A DNA stretch of 64,000 bases from the NCBI RefSeq assembly GCF_018687195.1, contig NZ_CP061321.1, positions 868,001 to 932,000 on the forward strand, read 5' to 3'. Source of the stretch: Polynucleobacter sp. MWH-UH2A (GTDB lineage Bacteria > Pseudomonadota > Gammaproteobacteria > Burkholderiales > Burkholderiaceae). The position numbers were made by a program, and so were the translations under genes. The stretch's first letter is position 1, and each line of letters starts with the position of its first letter. The notes beneath the pieces were generated by a model, which made no database searches, was not told the DNA's origin, and saw only the letters and a list, made by a program, of their open reading frames with translations. Below, piece by piece: positions 26,457-35,746 of this stretch.

Positions 26457-27072
26457 CTGAGGTTTTCAATTCCTTACGAGACTGTTTGCGAGATTCTAGC
26501 TGGGCGATGAGCTCACGTAATGCTTGACCGCGGTGACTAATGGCATTTTTCTGTTCGGGTTCTAGCTCGGCGGCAGTTAAGCCTAATTCTGGCAAGAGGA
26601 AATGTGGGTCATAGCCAAAACCATTGGAACCCTTAGCTTCGTCAATAAAAGTGCCATACCAACGTGTTTGTACAATCAAGGGCTCTGGATCTTTTGCGCT
26701 ATTCACAAATACTAAAGCGCAAACATAATGTGCGCCGCGATTGGTTTTGCCTGATAGTTCATCAATGAGCTTTTGATTGTTTGCTGCATCATTCGCCGGT
26801 TCGCCGGCATAGCGAGCTGATAAAACTCCTGGCGCACCATTTAATGCATGTGCGCAAATGCCAGAGTCATCAGCAAGCGCAGGTAAGCCGCTAGCTGCAC
26901 TTGCATGCCTTGCTTTTGCTAAGGCATTTTCAACAAAAGTGTGATGCGGTTCTTCTGCAGATGGAATACCCAGCGCGCCTTGAGGTATCACTTCAAACTG
27001 CAAAGGCGCAAGTAAAGCAGCAAACTCGCGTACCTTACCTGCATTATTAGAAGCAAGAACCAACTTTTGCAT
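26449..27072 (-). CDS. rdgB: XTP/dITP diphosphatase (RdgB/HAM1 family)
   Basis: House-cleaning nucleotide pyrophosphatase of 207 residues that removes ITP, dITP and XTP. Motifs are LASNNAGKVREF (substrate binding), ADDSGICAHALNGAPGVLSARYAG (catalytic and metal-binding), GSNGFGYDPHFLLPELG and SHRGQALREL near the C-terminus. The short C-terminal extension is lysine-rich. It lies 19 bases after rph and overlaps hemW. Confidence 0.96.
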   Translation of the reverse strand: MQKLVLASNNAGKVREFAALLAPLQFEVIPQGALGIPSAEEPHHTFVENALAKARHASAASGLPALADDSGICAHALNGAPGVLSARYAGEPANDAANNQKLIDELSGKTNRGAHYVCALVFVNSAKDPEPLIVQTRWYGTFIDEAKGSNGFGYDPHFLLPELGLTAAELEPEQKNAISHRGQALRELIAQLESRKQSRKELKTSGV

Positions 27073-27091
27073 TGAGTATGCTCTTAGGAGA

Positions 27092-27832
27092 TTATTTCAG
27101 TGACTGAATTTGCAGCTTCGTGAGCTCATGAATACCTTGTTCTGCCAGGTCTAGCAGGGCGGTGAGCTCGCATCTAGAGAAGGCCGCGCCTTCAGCGGTG
27201 CCTTGCACTTCAATCATGCCACCTTTACCAGTCATGACGACATTCATATCGGTATCACAAGCAGAGTCTTCAGGGTAATCCAAATCCAACACTGGCACGC
27301 CTTGATAAATGCCTACCGAAATAGCGGCAACACTATCGATGATGGGATCTTGCGTTAAGCTGCCATCTTTGAGTAATTGATTAACGGCATCGCGAGCGGC
27401 AACATAAGCACCCGTAATCGATGCAGTGCGTGTACCGCCGTCCGCTTGCAACACATCGCAATCTAAGTGAATGGTGCGCTCACCTAAGATTTTGAGATCA
27501 AAGACGCTACGCATTGCGCGACCAATCAGTCGTTGAATTTCTTGAGTGCGGCCAGATTGTTTGCCGCGGGCTGCTTCACGATCGCTGCGAGTATGGGTGG
27601 AGCGGGGGAGCATGCCGTACTCGGCGGTGACCCAGCCTTCGCCAGAGCCACGCTTATGTGGGGGCACTTTATCGAGGATGCTGGCAGTGCAGAGTACCTT
27701 GGTATCGCCAAAGGCAATCAGAACGGAACCCTCGGCATGCTTAGTAAAGCTGCGAGAGATCGTCACAGGACGTAAGTCTTTGGGTTTGCGACCGCTAGGG
27801 CGGGCAATATTAGATACGGTGGAGCTGCTCAT
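27092..27832 (-). CDS. rph: ribonuclease PH
   Basis: Phosphate-dependent 3'-5' exoribonuclease that trims tRNA 3' ends, 246 residues. [13 protein letters not shown] at the N-terminus, [32 protein letters not shown] and [19 protein letters not shown] are all present, the last containing the phosphate- and metal-binding residues. First gene of the rph-rdgB-hemW operon and divergent from yicC with a gap of 35 bases, an arrangement common in Burkholderiales. Confidence 0.97.
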   Translation of the reverse strand: MSSSTVSNIARPSGRKPKDLRPVTISRSFTKHAEGSVLIAFGDTKVLCTASILDKVPPHKRGSGEGWVTAEYGMLPRSTHTRSDREAARGKQSGRTQEIQRLIGRAMRSVFDLKILGERTIHLDCDVLQADGGTRTASITGAYVAARDAVNQLLKDGSLTQDPIIDSVAAISVGIYQGVPVLDLDYPEDSACDTDMNVVMTGKGGMIEVQGTAEGAAFSRCELTALLDLAEQGIHELTKLQIQSLK

Positions 27833-27867
27833 AACGGGTTCCTAAATAAAGAATCTACAATGTCCAT

Positions 27868-28812
27868 ATGATATCGAGCATGACTGGTTATGGCAGCGCT
27901 TCTCGCCAAGTCTCCTTAGGGACTGGGGTGGTGGCTGATCTGCAGGTGGAGTGCCGGGCTGTAAATAGCCGGTTTTTGGACTTAGGTTTTCGTCTTCAAG
28001 ATGAATGCCGTGCTGCGGAGCCAGCCCTGCGTGAACTGACGACCCAAAGCCTTTCTCGAGGCAAAGTAGAGTTTCGGGCAGCATGGCGCATCAATAACAA
28101 TAGCTCTAATGCTGGATCCGGTTCCCCTAAAACCGATACCCATGCTCTGGGAGCAATCAGCAAAGACCGCCTTGATGCCCTTTACACACTACAAGAGCGT
28201 GCCCAAGATATTTTTCCCAAAGCTAGAGAGCTGAGCATTGGCGAGATCTTGCGTTGGCCTGGCATTGTTGCTGAGCCTCGTGGTGAAGAAGAAGGTTGGA
28301 TTACTGCAACCGTAGAAGCAGGGCGAGCTGCATTAGATGCATTGATGAATAGTCGTCAAGCAGAAGGTAAGGCCTTGGTAACAGTGCTCACCAATATCAC
28401 CACCAAGATGGATGGAATTATTGCCAGCATTGAACCTAAGGTGCCTGGCTATGTTACGCAGTATCAAGAAAAACTGACAGAACGATTAGCTGAATCTTTG
28501 GCTGGCCAAGAGCTGGGTAAAGGCATTGGCGCAGAGCTGATGGATCGCATTCGTCAGGAAGTCGTTCTGTATGCAGTGCGGATTGACGTAGCTGAAGAGT
28601 TCGCTCGTCTTAAGACCCACTTAAATACTGTGCGAACAGCATTGGCTGGTAAGGGCCCTGTAGGCAAGCGCTTGGACTTCCTGATGCAAGAACTGAACCG
28701 TGAAGCCAATACCCTGAGCTCTAAGTCGGTCTCTGAAGAGTGTACGCAAGCTGCTCTTGAGCTTAAGCTTCTGATTGAGCAAATGCGTGAACAGGTTCAG
28801 AATCTAGAGTAA
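27868..28812 (+). CDS. YicC/YloC-family endoribonuclease
   Basis: Protein of 314 residues with the YicC signature: ISSMTGYGSAS at the N-terminus, VECRAVNSRFLDLGFRLQ, then the C-terminal DUF1732 part with DVAEEFARLKTHLN and GKRLDFLMQELNREANTLSSKS. Members act as metal-dependent endoribonucleases and affect stationary-phase survival in E. coli. It starts with ATG at 27868 and leads into gmk after 11 bases, a conserved linkage. Confidence 0.93.
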   Translation: MISSMTGYGSASRQVSLGTGVVADLQVECRAVNSRFLDLGFRLQDECRAAEPALRELTTQSLSRGKVEFRAAWRINNNSSNAGSGSPKTDTHALGAISKDRLDALYTLQERAQDIFPKARELSIGEILRWPGIVAEPRGEEEGWITATVEAGRAALDALMNSRQAEGKALVTVLTNITTKMDGIIASIEPKVPGYVTQYQEKLTERLAESLAGQELGKGIGAELMDRIRQEVVLYAVRIDVAEEFARLKTHLNTVRTALAGKGPVGKRLDFLMQELNREANTLSSKSVSEECTQAALELKLLIEQMREQVQNLE

Positions 28813-28823
28813 TTTATCAATAT

Positions 28824-29462
28824 ATGACCACTTCAAACTCGACACCTTCTTATCAAGGCAGCATGTTGATGATTGTTGCACCATCGGGTGCAGGTAAATC
28901 TTCTTTGGTGAACGCCTTATTAAACGAAGATCCTGCGCTGAAGTTATCTTTATCAACCACTACACGAGCACCAAGGCCTGGTGAAGTCGATGGCAAGGAT
29001 TATCGTTTTGCCTCTCAAGAAGCATTTATTGCGGAACGCGATCAAGGGCATTTTTTAGAGTGGGCGCAGGTGCATGGTCATTTTTATGGCACATCTAAAC
29101 CGTGGATCGAATCACAGATGCAAGCCGGTAATGATGTGATGCTGGAGATTGATTGGCAGGGCGCCCAACAAATTCGTAAGCTGATACCGTCGGTGCAGTG
29201 GATCTTTATTTTTCCGCCCTCGATTGAGGCTTTAGAAGAGCGATTGCGTAAGCGGGGACAGGATGACGAGGAAACCATTGAACGCCGTTTGGCTGCCGCT
29301 CATGTAGAGCTCATGCATGCCCATGAGGCAGACTACATCGTGGTCAATGATTCCTTTGAGCAGGCGCTAGTGGACTTGAAGCATATTCTGGCCTCCAGCC
29401 GCCTGCGTTCTGGACCATCTATGGCCCGTAATCCAGCCCTTTTACGGCGTCTAGGGGTCTAA
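28824..29462 (+). CDS. gmk: guanylate kinase
   Basis: Converts GMP and ATP to GDP and ADP, 212 residues. P-loop [15 protein letters not shown] near residues 19-33, GMP-binding [19 protein letters not shown], and the conserved [15 protein letters not shown] and DIDWQGA-like [11 protein letters not shown]. Normal length. It sits between yicC and rpoZ and feeds nucleotides used by the (p)ppGpp enzyme encoded further on. Confidence 0.97.
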   Translation: MTTSNSTPSYQGSMLMIVAPSGAGKSSLVNALLNEDPALKLSLSTTTRAPRPGEVDGKDYRFASQEAFIAERDQGHFLEWAQVHGHFYGTSKPWIESQMQAGNDVMLEIDWQGAQQIRKLIPSVQWIFIFPPSIEALEERLRKRGQDDEETIERRLAAAHVELMHAHEADYIVVNDSFEQALVDLKHILASSRLRSGPSMARNPALLRRLGV

Positions 29463-29506
29463 TCGGGTATCCTATCGGTATTGAAGCTAATTTAAGTGAG
29501 TTCAGC

Positions 29507-29710
29507 ATGGCCCGTATTACTGTAGAAGATTGCCTTAAAACTATCCCTAATCGTTTTGAACTAGTCTTGTCTGCGACTTATCGCGCACGTCAATTGGTTC
29601 AGGGTCACACTCCACGAGTTGAGTCCAGAGATAAAGCTACGGTAGTTGCATTGCGCGAAGTAGCTGCAGGTGTGACTGACCGTGACATGCTGACCAAAGT
29701 ACCTTTGTAA
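29507..29710 (+). CDS. rpoZ: RNA polymerase omega subunit
   Basis: Small subunit of 67 residues that supports assembly of RNA polymerase and its response to ppGpp. [27 protein letters not shown] start, RARQL and the acidic/Lys residues up to VVALREVA match the family. Located between gmk and the spoT-type gene, the usual linkage. Confidence 0.97.
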   Translation: MARITVEDCLKTIPNRFELVLSATYRARQLVQGHTPRVESRDKATVVALREVAAGVTDRDMLTKVPL

Positions 29711-29725
29711 TTTAGGAGTTCCGGT

Positions 29726-32128
29726 GTGGAGCTCCCGCTAGAAACAGGACCATCTGGTTCTAAAAACACATCGGAATTTGTAGGCAGTTCTTCGCCTAAA
29801 GAGCAAAGCAGTTTGCTCGAATCAGAATCGCTCGATTCTGCAAAATCATCAAGCTTAAAAGCAAATAAGAAATCCATTATTGCGAGCCTGCTCGCACAAT
29901 CAAGTCGCCACCTCTTTGGTCCGACTTCAGCCCCTGATCGTCCTTTAAAGCACCAAGTCGTCTCAATAGATGGCTTGCTCTCTAAGCTTTCTTATTTGAA
30001 GCCTGAGGAAGTTGCGCAGATTAAAAAAGCCTTTCAGTTTGCCGATGCAGCCCATCTAGGGCAATACCGTCATAGTGGCGAGCCTTACATTACGCATCCG
30101 GTTGCTGTTGCAGAGCTCTGCGCTACCTGGCGACTAGATGCGCCATCCATCATGGCAGCGCTCCTGCATGATGTGATTGAAGATACGGGTAGCACCAAAG
30201 CGGATTTAGTTGAAAAGTTTGGCACCAAGGTTGCTGAACTGGTTGAAGGTTTAACTAAGCTTGATAAGTTGGAGTTTCAAAGTCATGCTGAAGCGCAAGC
30301 AGAGAGCTTTCGCAAAATGTTCATGGCGATGGCGCGCGATGTACGTGTGATATTGGTCAAGCTTGCTGACCGTACCCACAATATGCGTACCTTAGACGCG
30401 GTGCCGATGGCTAAGCGCCGCAGAGTAGCTACCGAAACCATTGAAATCTATGCCCCCGTTGCGCACCGTCTTGGTCTTAACGTTATTTATCGTGATTTAC
30501 AGGATTTGAGTTTCCGTTATTCCATGCCCATGCGTTTTCGGGTCATTGAAGGGGCGGTGAAGCGGGCGCGTGGCAATCGCAAAGAAATGGTCGAGAAGAT
30601 TTTGCAGGCCTCGCGTATGGCTTTTGCAAAAGCCAATCTTCAAGTTGATTTGCGTGGTCGTGAAAAAACGCTTTACAGCATCTATAACAAGATGCGTACC
30701 AAGCATGTGAGTTTCTCGCAGGTCTTAGATGTGTATGCCTTTAGGGTAACAGTCAGCTCAATTGATGAATGCTATCGTGCATTGGGCATATTGCATTCTC
30801 TGTATAAGCCGATGCCAGGCAAGTTTAAGGATTACATCGCCATTCCGAAGTTAAACGGCTATCAGTCTTTACATACCACCTTATTGGGTCCCTCAGGAGT
30901 GCCGGTGGAGTTCCAGATCCGGACATCGGATATGCATGCTGTGGCTGAAGCCGGTGTAGCAGCGCACTGGGCTTACAAAGAAGGTACGCCTGATATGAGT
31001 GAGGTGCAAAACCGTGCGCACCAATGGTTACAGTCTTTGATTGATATTCAGGATAGTAGTGGCGATTCTCAAGAGTTCTTAGAGCACGTCAAGATCGACT
31101 TGTTCCCTGACGCTGTGTATGTGTTTACACCGGCTGGCCAAATTCGTGCTCTGCCAAGAGGCGCTACCGCCTTAGATTTTGCCTATTCCATTCATAGTGA
31201 TTTAGGTAATACTTGCGTTGCAGTCAAGATCAATGGTTTGCAATTACCCTTACGCAGTGAACTCAAAAATGGTGACATTATTGAAGTCGTTACCTCTGCT
31301 AACTCACAACCCAATCCTGGTTGGCTTGCATTTGTACGAACCGGTAAAGCCAGGGCATCGATTCGCCATTCACTAAAGACCAAACATTATTCAGAATCCT
31401 TGCAGTTGGGTGAGCGTCTCTTGGCTAATAGCCTGCGCCAACAAGGTGTTGATGCCGCACTCATTACTCCAGAGATTTGGGAGAAGTTAATGCATTGGAC
31501 CGGAGATAAAACCCGTGAAGAGGCTTGCGTCAATATTGCTTTGGGGCGTCGTTCACCTCAAGAGCTGGCTATACGTCTAAAGATTTTGATTGATGACGAA
31601 GGCGGCGCAGAACAAATGCGACTAGGCGCAGCCGATTGGGTTAACCCAAGCCAGGATATCCAACAGCACCAGCGCCAAGCCATCTTGGTAGATGGGCGTG
31701 AAGGTAACTCTATTCATTTTCAGTCCTGTTGTCACCCCATACCTGGTGACAACATTATTGGTTACCTGGGTAAGGGCGAAGGTTTACAAGTTCACACTAA
31801 TGATTGCCCGGTAGCCTTGCGCATGCTTTCAAAAGATAGCGATAAGTGGATCGAGGTAGAGTGGGGCAAAGACCTCAATCGCGAATTTGAAGTGGATCTA
31901 GCGATTGATACCAGACAAGGTAAAGGTGTCTTGGCACGTGTTGCAAGTAGCGTGACCGCCGCAGACTCGAACATTATGAATGTGTCGATGGACGATCGCT
32001 TTAAAGAAGATTCAGTCACCATTCGCTTTACGATTCAAGTCTTTGATCGTTTGCATCTCTCCAAAGTCATGCGCAGCTTAAGAGCAAATCCTGATGTGAT
32101 GCGAGTTACTCGTACCCGTGCACTGTAA
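29726..32128 (+). CDS. bifunctional (p)ppGpp synthetase/hydrolase (RelA/SpoT family)
   Basis: Alarmone enzyme of about 800 residues. After a low-complexity N-terminus, the hydrolase HD domain is intact (YITHPVAVAEL, ALLHDVIEDTG). The synthetase domain has GKFKDYIAIPKLNGYQSLHT, in which the KFKD form matches bifunctional SpoT-like enzymes rather than the EFDD of RelA. TGS and C-terminal ACT domains (RQGKGVLARVAS...) follow. It starts with GTG at 29726, 15 bases after rpoZ; the first 75 or so residues are poorly conserved, so the true start could lie further in. It sits in the yicC-gmk-rpoZ-spoT series. Confidence 0.95.
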   Translation: MELPLETGPSGSKNTSEFVGSSSPKEQSSLLESESLDSAKSSSLKANKKSIIASLLAQSSRHLFGPTSAPDRPLKHQVVSIDGLLSKLSYLKPEEVAQIKKAFQFADAAHLGQYRHSGEPYITHPVAVAELCATWRLDAPSIMAALLHDVIEDTGSTKADLVEKFGTKVAELVEGLTKLDKLEFQSHAEAQAESFRKMFMAMARDVRVILVKLADRTHNMRTLDAVPMAKRRRVATETIEIYAPVAHRLGLNVIYRDLQDLSFRYSMPMRFRVIEGAVKRARGNRKEMVEKILQASRMAFAKANLQVDLRGREKTLYSIYNKMRTKHVSFSQVLDVYAFRVTVSSIDECYRALGILHSLYKPMPGKFKDYIAIPKLNGYQSLHTTLLGPSGVPVEFQIRTSDMHAVAEAGVAAHWAYKEGTPDMSEVQNRAHQWLQSLIDIQDSSGDSQEFLEHVKIDLFPDAVYVFTPAGQIRALPRGATALDFAYSIHSDLGNTCVAVKINGLQLPLRSELKNGDIIEVVTSANSQPNPGWLAFVRTGKARASIRHSLKTKHYSESLQLGERLLANSLRQQGVDAALITPEIWEKLMHWTGDKTREEACVNIALGRRSPQELAIRLKILIDDEGGAEQMRLGAADWVNPSQDIQQHQRQAILVDGREGNSIHFQSCCHPIPGDNIIGYLGKGEGLQVHTNDCPVALRMLSKDSDKWIEVEWGKDLNREFEVDLAIDTRQGKGVLARVASSVTAADSNIMNVSMDDRFKEDSVTIRFTIQVFDRLHLSKVMRSLRANPDVMRVTRTRAL

Positions 32129-32145
32129 ATATCTATATTCAGAAT

Positions 32146-32646
32146 TTACCGGTACTGTACATCTAGTATTTCAATTTCAGTGGGGCCTGTTGGTGTTTGA
32201 ATGGTGACGCAATCGCCCAGTCTGGATTTAATCAGTGCTTTGGCTATAGGTGAAACCCAGCTGACACGGTTCTTTTCAAGATCCACTTCATCAACCCCAA
32301 CAATCGTGATCTCCGTTTCTTTTTCGGCATCGTTGCCTTCTAGCGGGGAGTAGGTGACCGTTGCGCCAAAAAAGATCTGCTCGGCATCGGCTTCGCCTGA
32401 TTTTCGGGCAGAATTGTCGACCACTACGGCAACTTCGAGACGTTTATTCAGAAATCGAATCCGTCGATCGATCTCCCGTAGGCGCTTTTTTCCGTAGATG
32501 TAGTCCCCGTTTTCTGACCGGTCGCCATTGCTGGCAGCCCAGTGCACCACCTTGACAACCTCGGGTCTATCAAGGTTTAGGAGCTGTAAGAGCTCGGCTT
32601 TAATCCGCTCGTGACCAGCGGGGGTGATGTAGTTCTTCTCTTCCAT
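32146..32646 (-). CDS. greB: transcription elongation factor GreB
   Basis: Cleavage-stimulating factor for stalled RNA polymerase, about 166 residues. NYITPAGHERIKAELLQLL starts the N-terminal coiled coil with a basic patch (RSENGDYIYGKKRLREID), which is GreB-like. The C-terminal FKBP-like domain includes VSWVSPIAKALIKSRLGD. The ATG at 32644-32646 is the true start: the open frame upstream runs into the tRNA-Arg gene and its translation is an artefact. Convergent with the spoT-type gene. Confidence 0.95.
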   Translation of the reverse strand: MEEKNYITPAGHERIKAELLQLLNLDRPEVVKVVHWAASNGDRSENGDYIYGKKRLREIDRRIRFLNKRLEVAVVVDNSARKSGEADAEQIFFGATVTYSPLEGNDAEKETEITIVGVDEVDLEKNRVSWVSPIAKALIKSRLGDCVTIQTPTGPTEIEILDVQYR

Positions 32647-32664
32647 GGCATAATTATGGCTGTT

Positions 32665-32741
32665 GCGGCTGTAGCTCAGCTGGATAGAGTACTTGGCTAC
32701 GAACCAAGGGGTCGTGGGTTCAATTCCTGCCAGCCGCACCA
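32665..32741 (+). tRNA. tRNA-Arg (anticodon ACG)
   Basis: 77 bases. The acceptor stem GCGGCTG pairs with CAGCCGC, the CCA end is encoded, the D arm is AGCTCAGCTGGATAGAGT and the T arm GTGGGTTCAATTCC-like. The anticodon stem CTTGG/CCAAG encloses the loop CTACGAA, anticodon ACG, reading CGN arginine codons. Divergent from greB with 18 bases between. Confidence 0.97.
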
Positions 32742-32750
32742 CCTTATATA

Positions 32751-32784
32751 GGGCCTAGTTAAAAACTGGGCCCTTTTCATTTTT
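32751..32784 (+). terminator. Rho-independent terminator of tRNA-Arg
   Basis: GGGCCTAGTT at 32751-32760 pairs with AACTGGGCCC at 32764-32773 (ten pairs including one T-G wobble, AAA loop), followed by TTTTCATTTTT. Confidence 0.88.
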
Positions 32785-32805
32785 AGAGCATTTAACGAAG
32801 GTTTC

Positions 32806-34020
32806 TTGCCGATACCTTATAGTTCATTTATGAGCGTTTCTGACACAATTTCTGCGGTTTCTCAGTCTTCTGCAAGCCCCATAGCAATTTGGTCGCAGAT
32901 AGACGCTAACCATGTCAAAGTTGTGCTGAGTGGTGTCGTCAGTGTCTATACCTTAGGTGGAGTCTGGACGCAGATCTGTGATTCACAAAGTGCATGGCTG
33001 GCTACTATTCAAAAAGCAAATATTGCTAAGGCTACTCTTACATTCGATGCTACTGCTGTTACTTCCTTGGATGGTGCTGGGATTGCATTTTTAATTGGGG
33101 TGGAAGAAGCTCAGAATAAAGCCGGGGCTCAATTTGAGTTGCAAGGTTTAAATAGTCGCTATCAACCCTTGCTACAAGAGTTTGATCCCATCAGCAATTT
33201 ATTTCCTGTTCCAGCTGCAAAACCCAAGCGCAGTTTTTTTGTTAGCACCGGTATGGCTATGCAAAACCTGATCGATGATCTGATTGGGTTGGTTACCTTT
33301 GCAGGACATCTAGCTTCTGATTTATTTTGGTCTATACGAAACATTACCAAGGTGCGTTGGGGCGATTTTGTAAATGCTGCGGTAGAAGCCGGAATTGCAG
33401 CGCTGCCAATTGTGGGATTAGTAGCATTCCTCATTGGCGTGATCTTGTCTTTCCAAGCAGCCATTGGCATGAAACAGTTTGGCGCCGTTTCTTTCGTGGG
33501 GCCTCTGGCAGCCCTTGGAATTGTCCGCGAAATGGGGCCATTAATCACCGCTATTTTGCTGGCTGGCCGATCTTCTGCGGCATTTGCGGCTGAGATTGGC
33601 ACGATGACGGTGAATAGCGAAGTAGACGCCCTTGTTTCTGGCGGATTGAGCCCGATGCGCTTTTTAGTTGTGCCAAGAGTGCTTGCTGGAATATTGGTGG
33701 CGCCCGTACTGACGTTATACGCGGATATTGTGAGCATCATCGCCTCAATGTGCACAATGCAAATATACGGTATTCCTTTCGTCAATTTCTATAACGGCAT
33801 GTTGAGCGCCGTAGATGTAGAAGATATTTTTTCAGGTTTAGTGAAGGCAACTATGTTTGGTGTGGTTGTCTCTGCAATGGGCTGTTTAAGAGGTATGCAA
33901 ACTGGAACAGGCGCCGCCGCAGTAGGTATCTCTGCAACTCGTGCGGTAGTGAGCAGTATTGTGATGATTGTGTTGGTTGACGGCATTTTTGCGGTCATTT
34001 CCTATAAGACGGGTTTCTGA
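32806..34020 (+). CDS. MlaE-family lipid ABC permease with fused N-terminal STAS domain
   Basis: Inner-membrane permease of about 404 residues. Residues 1-130 form a STAS-like domain (alternating strands with TSLDGAGIAFLIGVEEA, like MlaB). The remainder is an MlaE/YrbE permease: IRNITKVRWGDF, several membrane helices, FLIGVILSFQAAIGMKQFGA, and AAEIGTMTVNSEVDAL with the EXGTM motif. TTG at 32806 (after GAAGG) or ATG at 32830 could start it. It joins MlaF-, MlaD- and lipoprotein genes in a four-gene operon with overlapping stops and starts. Role: phospholipid transport between inner and outer membrane (family knowledge). Confidence 0.9.
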   Translation: MPIPYSSFMSVSDTISAVSQSSASPIAIWSQIDANHVKVVLSGVVSVYTLGGVWTQICDSQSAWLATIQKANIAKATLTFDATAVTSLDGAGIAFLIGVEEAQNKAGAQFELQGLNSRYQPLLQEFDPISNLFPVPAAKPKRSFFVSTGMAMQNLIDDLIGLVTFAGHLASDLFWSIRNITKVRWGDFVNAAVEAGIAALPIVGLVAFLIGVILSFQAAIGMKQFGAVSFVGPLAALGIVREMGPLITAILLAGRSSAAFAAEIGTMTVNSEVDALVSGGLSPMRFLVVPRVLAGILVAPVLTLYADIVSIIASMCTMQIYGIPFVNFYNGMLSAVDVEDIFSGLVKATMFGVVVSAMGCLRGMQTGTGAAAVGISATRAVVSSIVMIVLVDGIFAVISYKTGF

Positions 34021-34814
34021 TGAATACGCCGGTAGCCAATCTCAATGCCGTCTCTAGTCCATATGCAATTGATGTGCAAAACCTGACTGTGGGTTATGGC
34101 TCGAATGTGTTGATGAAAGATCTCAATTTCACGGTAAACAACGGTGATATCTTTGTTATCTTGGGAGGGTCGGGTTGCGGAAAATCCAGTCTTCTTAAAA
34201 ATCTCTTTGGTTTGTATCAGCCCTTATCAGGCGATGTTCTGATTGAGGGACAAAACATCACTAAGGCGCAAGGATCGGATCGCCAAAAGATCATGACGAG
34301 TTTTGGGGTGATGTATCAACAGGGGGCATTATTCGGGTCCATGAATCTATTGGACAACGTCACCTTATTTATGCAGGAATACACCCAGTTGACGCAAGAT
34401 CAAATGAATTTGCTGGCACGTTGCAAACTCGACCTTGTTGGATTGCTTCCTTATGAGTCGTATATGCCTAGCGAGATTAGCGGCGGTATGCAAAAGCGTG
34501 CAGCCATTGCTAGGGCGATGGCTCTTGATCCCAAAATCTTATTTTTAGATGAACCTTCTGCCGGCCTAGACCCGATTACGTCGGCAGATCTAGATCAGAC
34601 CATCATGGATTTGTCTAAAAATTTAGGCATCACCTTTGTAATTGTGTCGCATGAGCTAGCTAGTATCTATGCGATTGCCGATAAGGTCATTATGTTGGAT
34701 AAGGGCGCCAAAGGCATTATTGCTGAAGGTGATCCCAAGGTATTGCGCGATACCAGCACCGATCCTCGCGTACATCAATTCTTTAATCGCATTACGACTA
34801 AGGACGCAGCATGA
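34020..34814 (+). CDS. MlaF-like ABC transporter ATPase
   Basis: Cytoplasmic ATP-binding subunit of 264 residues driving the lipid transporter. Walker A GGSGCGKSSLL (near 51-61), signature ISGGMQKRAAIARA, Walker B ILFLDEPSAGLDP and the H-loop VSHE are present. The start codon overlaps the stop of the permease gene, and its 3' end overlaps the MCE gene by 4 bases, so translation is coupled. Confidence 0.95.
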   Translation: MNTPVANLNAVSSPYAIDVQNLTVGYGSNVLMKDLNFTVNNGDIFVILGGSGCGKSSLLKNLFGLYQPLSGDVLIEGQNITKAQGSDRQKIMTSFGVMYQQGALFGSMNLLDNVTLFMQEYTQLTQDQMNLLARCKLDLVGLLPYESYMPSEISGGMQKRAAIARAMALDPKILFLDEPSAGLDPITSADLDQTIMDLSKNLGITFVIVSHELASIYAIADKVIMLDKGAKGIIAEGDPKVLRDTSTDPRVHQFFNRITTKDAA

Positions 34815-35746
34815 GTAATAACTCAAATCCTAACTATTTCCGTCTCGGCGCATTTGTTATTGCCGCAATTGCTGTATTGATTTCGGTAATCTTGATTTTC
34901 GGTTCCGGGCAATTATTTAAAAAGTCCTTTTATGTCGAGACCTACATCAAACAATCCGTCACTGGTTTAGATGTTGGCGCTGCCGTGCGCTTTCGGGGCG
35001 TCAAGATTGGGCAAGTAAGTTTTATTGGTTTAACAGGGGATATGTACGAAAAAGACATACCCTATAACGATCGTCGCCAATATGTGGTTGTGAGAATGCA
35101 GGTTTTTGGAGAGAATGTCGACGTCAATCAAATTCAGGATTTTGTCAAAAAAGGATTGCGTGCTCGTGTTAAATCCATGGGTATCACTGGAGTGAACTAC
35201 GTTGAGTTCGATTTTTTACCTAAGACTGCTAGCGAGAATTCAGAGCTGCCTTATAGTTGGAAGCCGGAGTATCCCGTAATCCCTGCGCTTCCAAATCAAG
35301 CGGATGAAATCATCTCTGGAATTCAAAAGCTCATTGACGGCATGAACCAACTCAATATTGACGGCACTCAGCAAAAGTTTGATCAACTAATGGGCAACCT
35401 CAATACTTTGATGGCGGGTGATGGTAAGAATAATCAAGGCCTGATTAATTCTGTCAAAGACTTGAATGTTATTTTGGAGCGGATTGCTAAAGTGACAGAT
35501 AAAGATGAGCTCAATGTCTTAATGCGCGAATTGGTTGGTGCAGTGGTTGCCTTACGTCAAACCATTACAGCGATGCAGGGCGATACACAATTGACCATTG
35601 AAAATCTGAAGCAAACCAGCGAGCAACTCAATGAGTTTTCGCGTATTGCCAGCCAGTCACCAGCAAGCTTGATTTGGGGTGAGCCGCCACCCCGCATCAC
35701 ACCGCCAATGAATGGTGCTCAGACTCAATCAGGAGCAGCGAAATGA
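34811..35746 (+). CDS. MlaD/MCE-domain lipid-transport protein
   Basis: Single-pass periplasmic protein of 311 residues. Membrane helix about 12-33, MCE domain about 38-125 (VTGLDVGAAVRFRGVKIGQV, SMGITGVNYVEF), then an extended helical region of about 150 residues that could form a tunnel or coiled coil, and a Pro-rich end. One MCE domain, as in MlaD, but with a much longer helical tail. It overlaps the ATPase gene by 4 bases and the next lipoprotein gene by 4 bases. Confidence 0.93.
   Translation: MSNNSNPNYFRLGAFVIAAIAVLISVILIFGSGQLFKKSFYVETYIKQSVTGLDVGAAVRFRGVKIGQVSFIGLTGDMYEKDIPYNDRRQYVVVRMQVFGENVDVNQIQDFVKKGLRARVKSMGITGVNYVEFDFLPKTASENSELPYSWKPEYPVIPALPNQADEIISGIQKLIDGMNQLNIDGTQQKFDQLMGNLNTLMAGDGKNNQGLINSVKDLNVILERIAKVTDKDELNVLMRELVGAVVALRQTITAMQGDTQLTIENLKQTSEQLNEFSRIASQSPASLIWGEPPPRITPPMNGAQTQSGAAK

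Noticed and set aside
32647..32742. N-terminal extension of greB reading MVRLAGIEPTTPWF
   Set aside because: This is the well-known false translation of the complement of tRNA-Arg. GreB starts at 32646.
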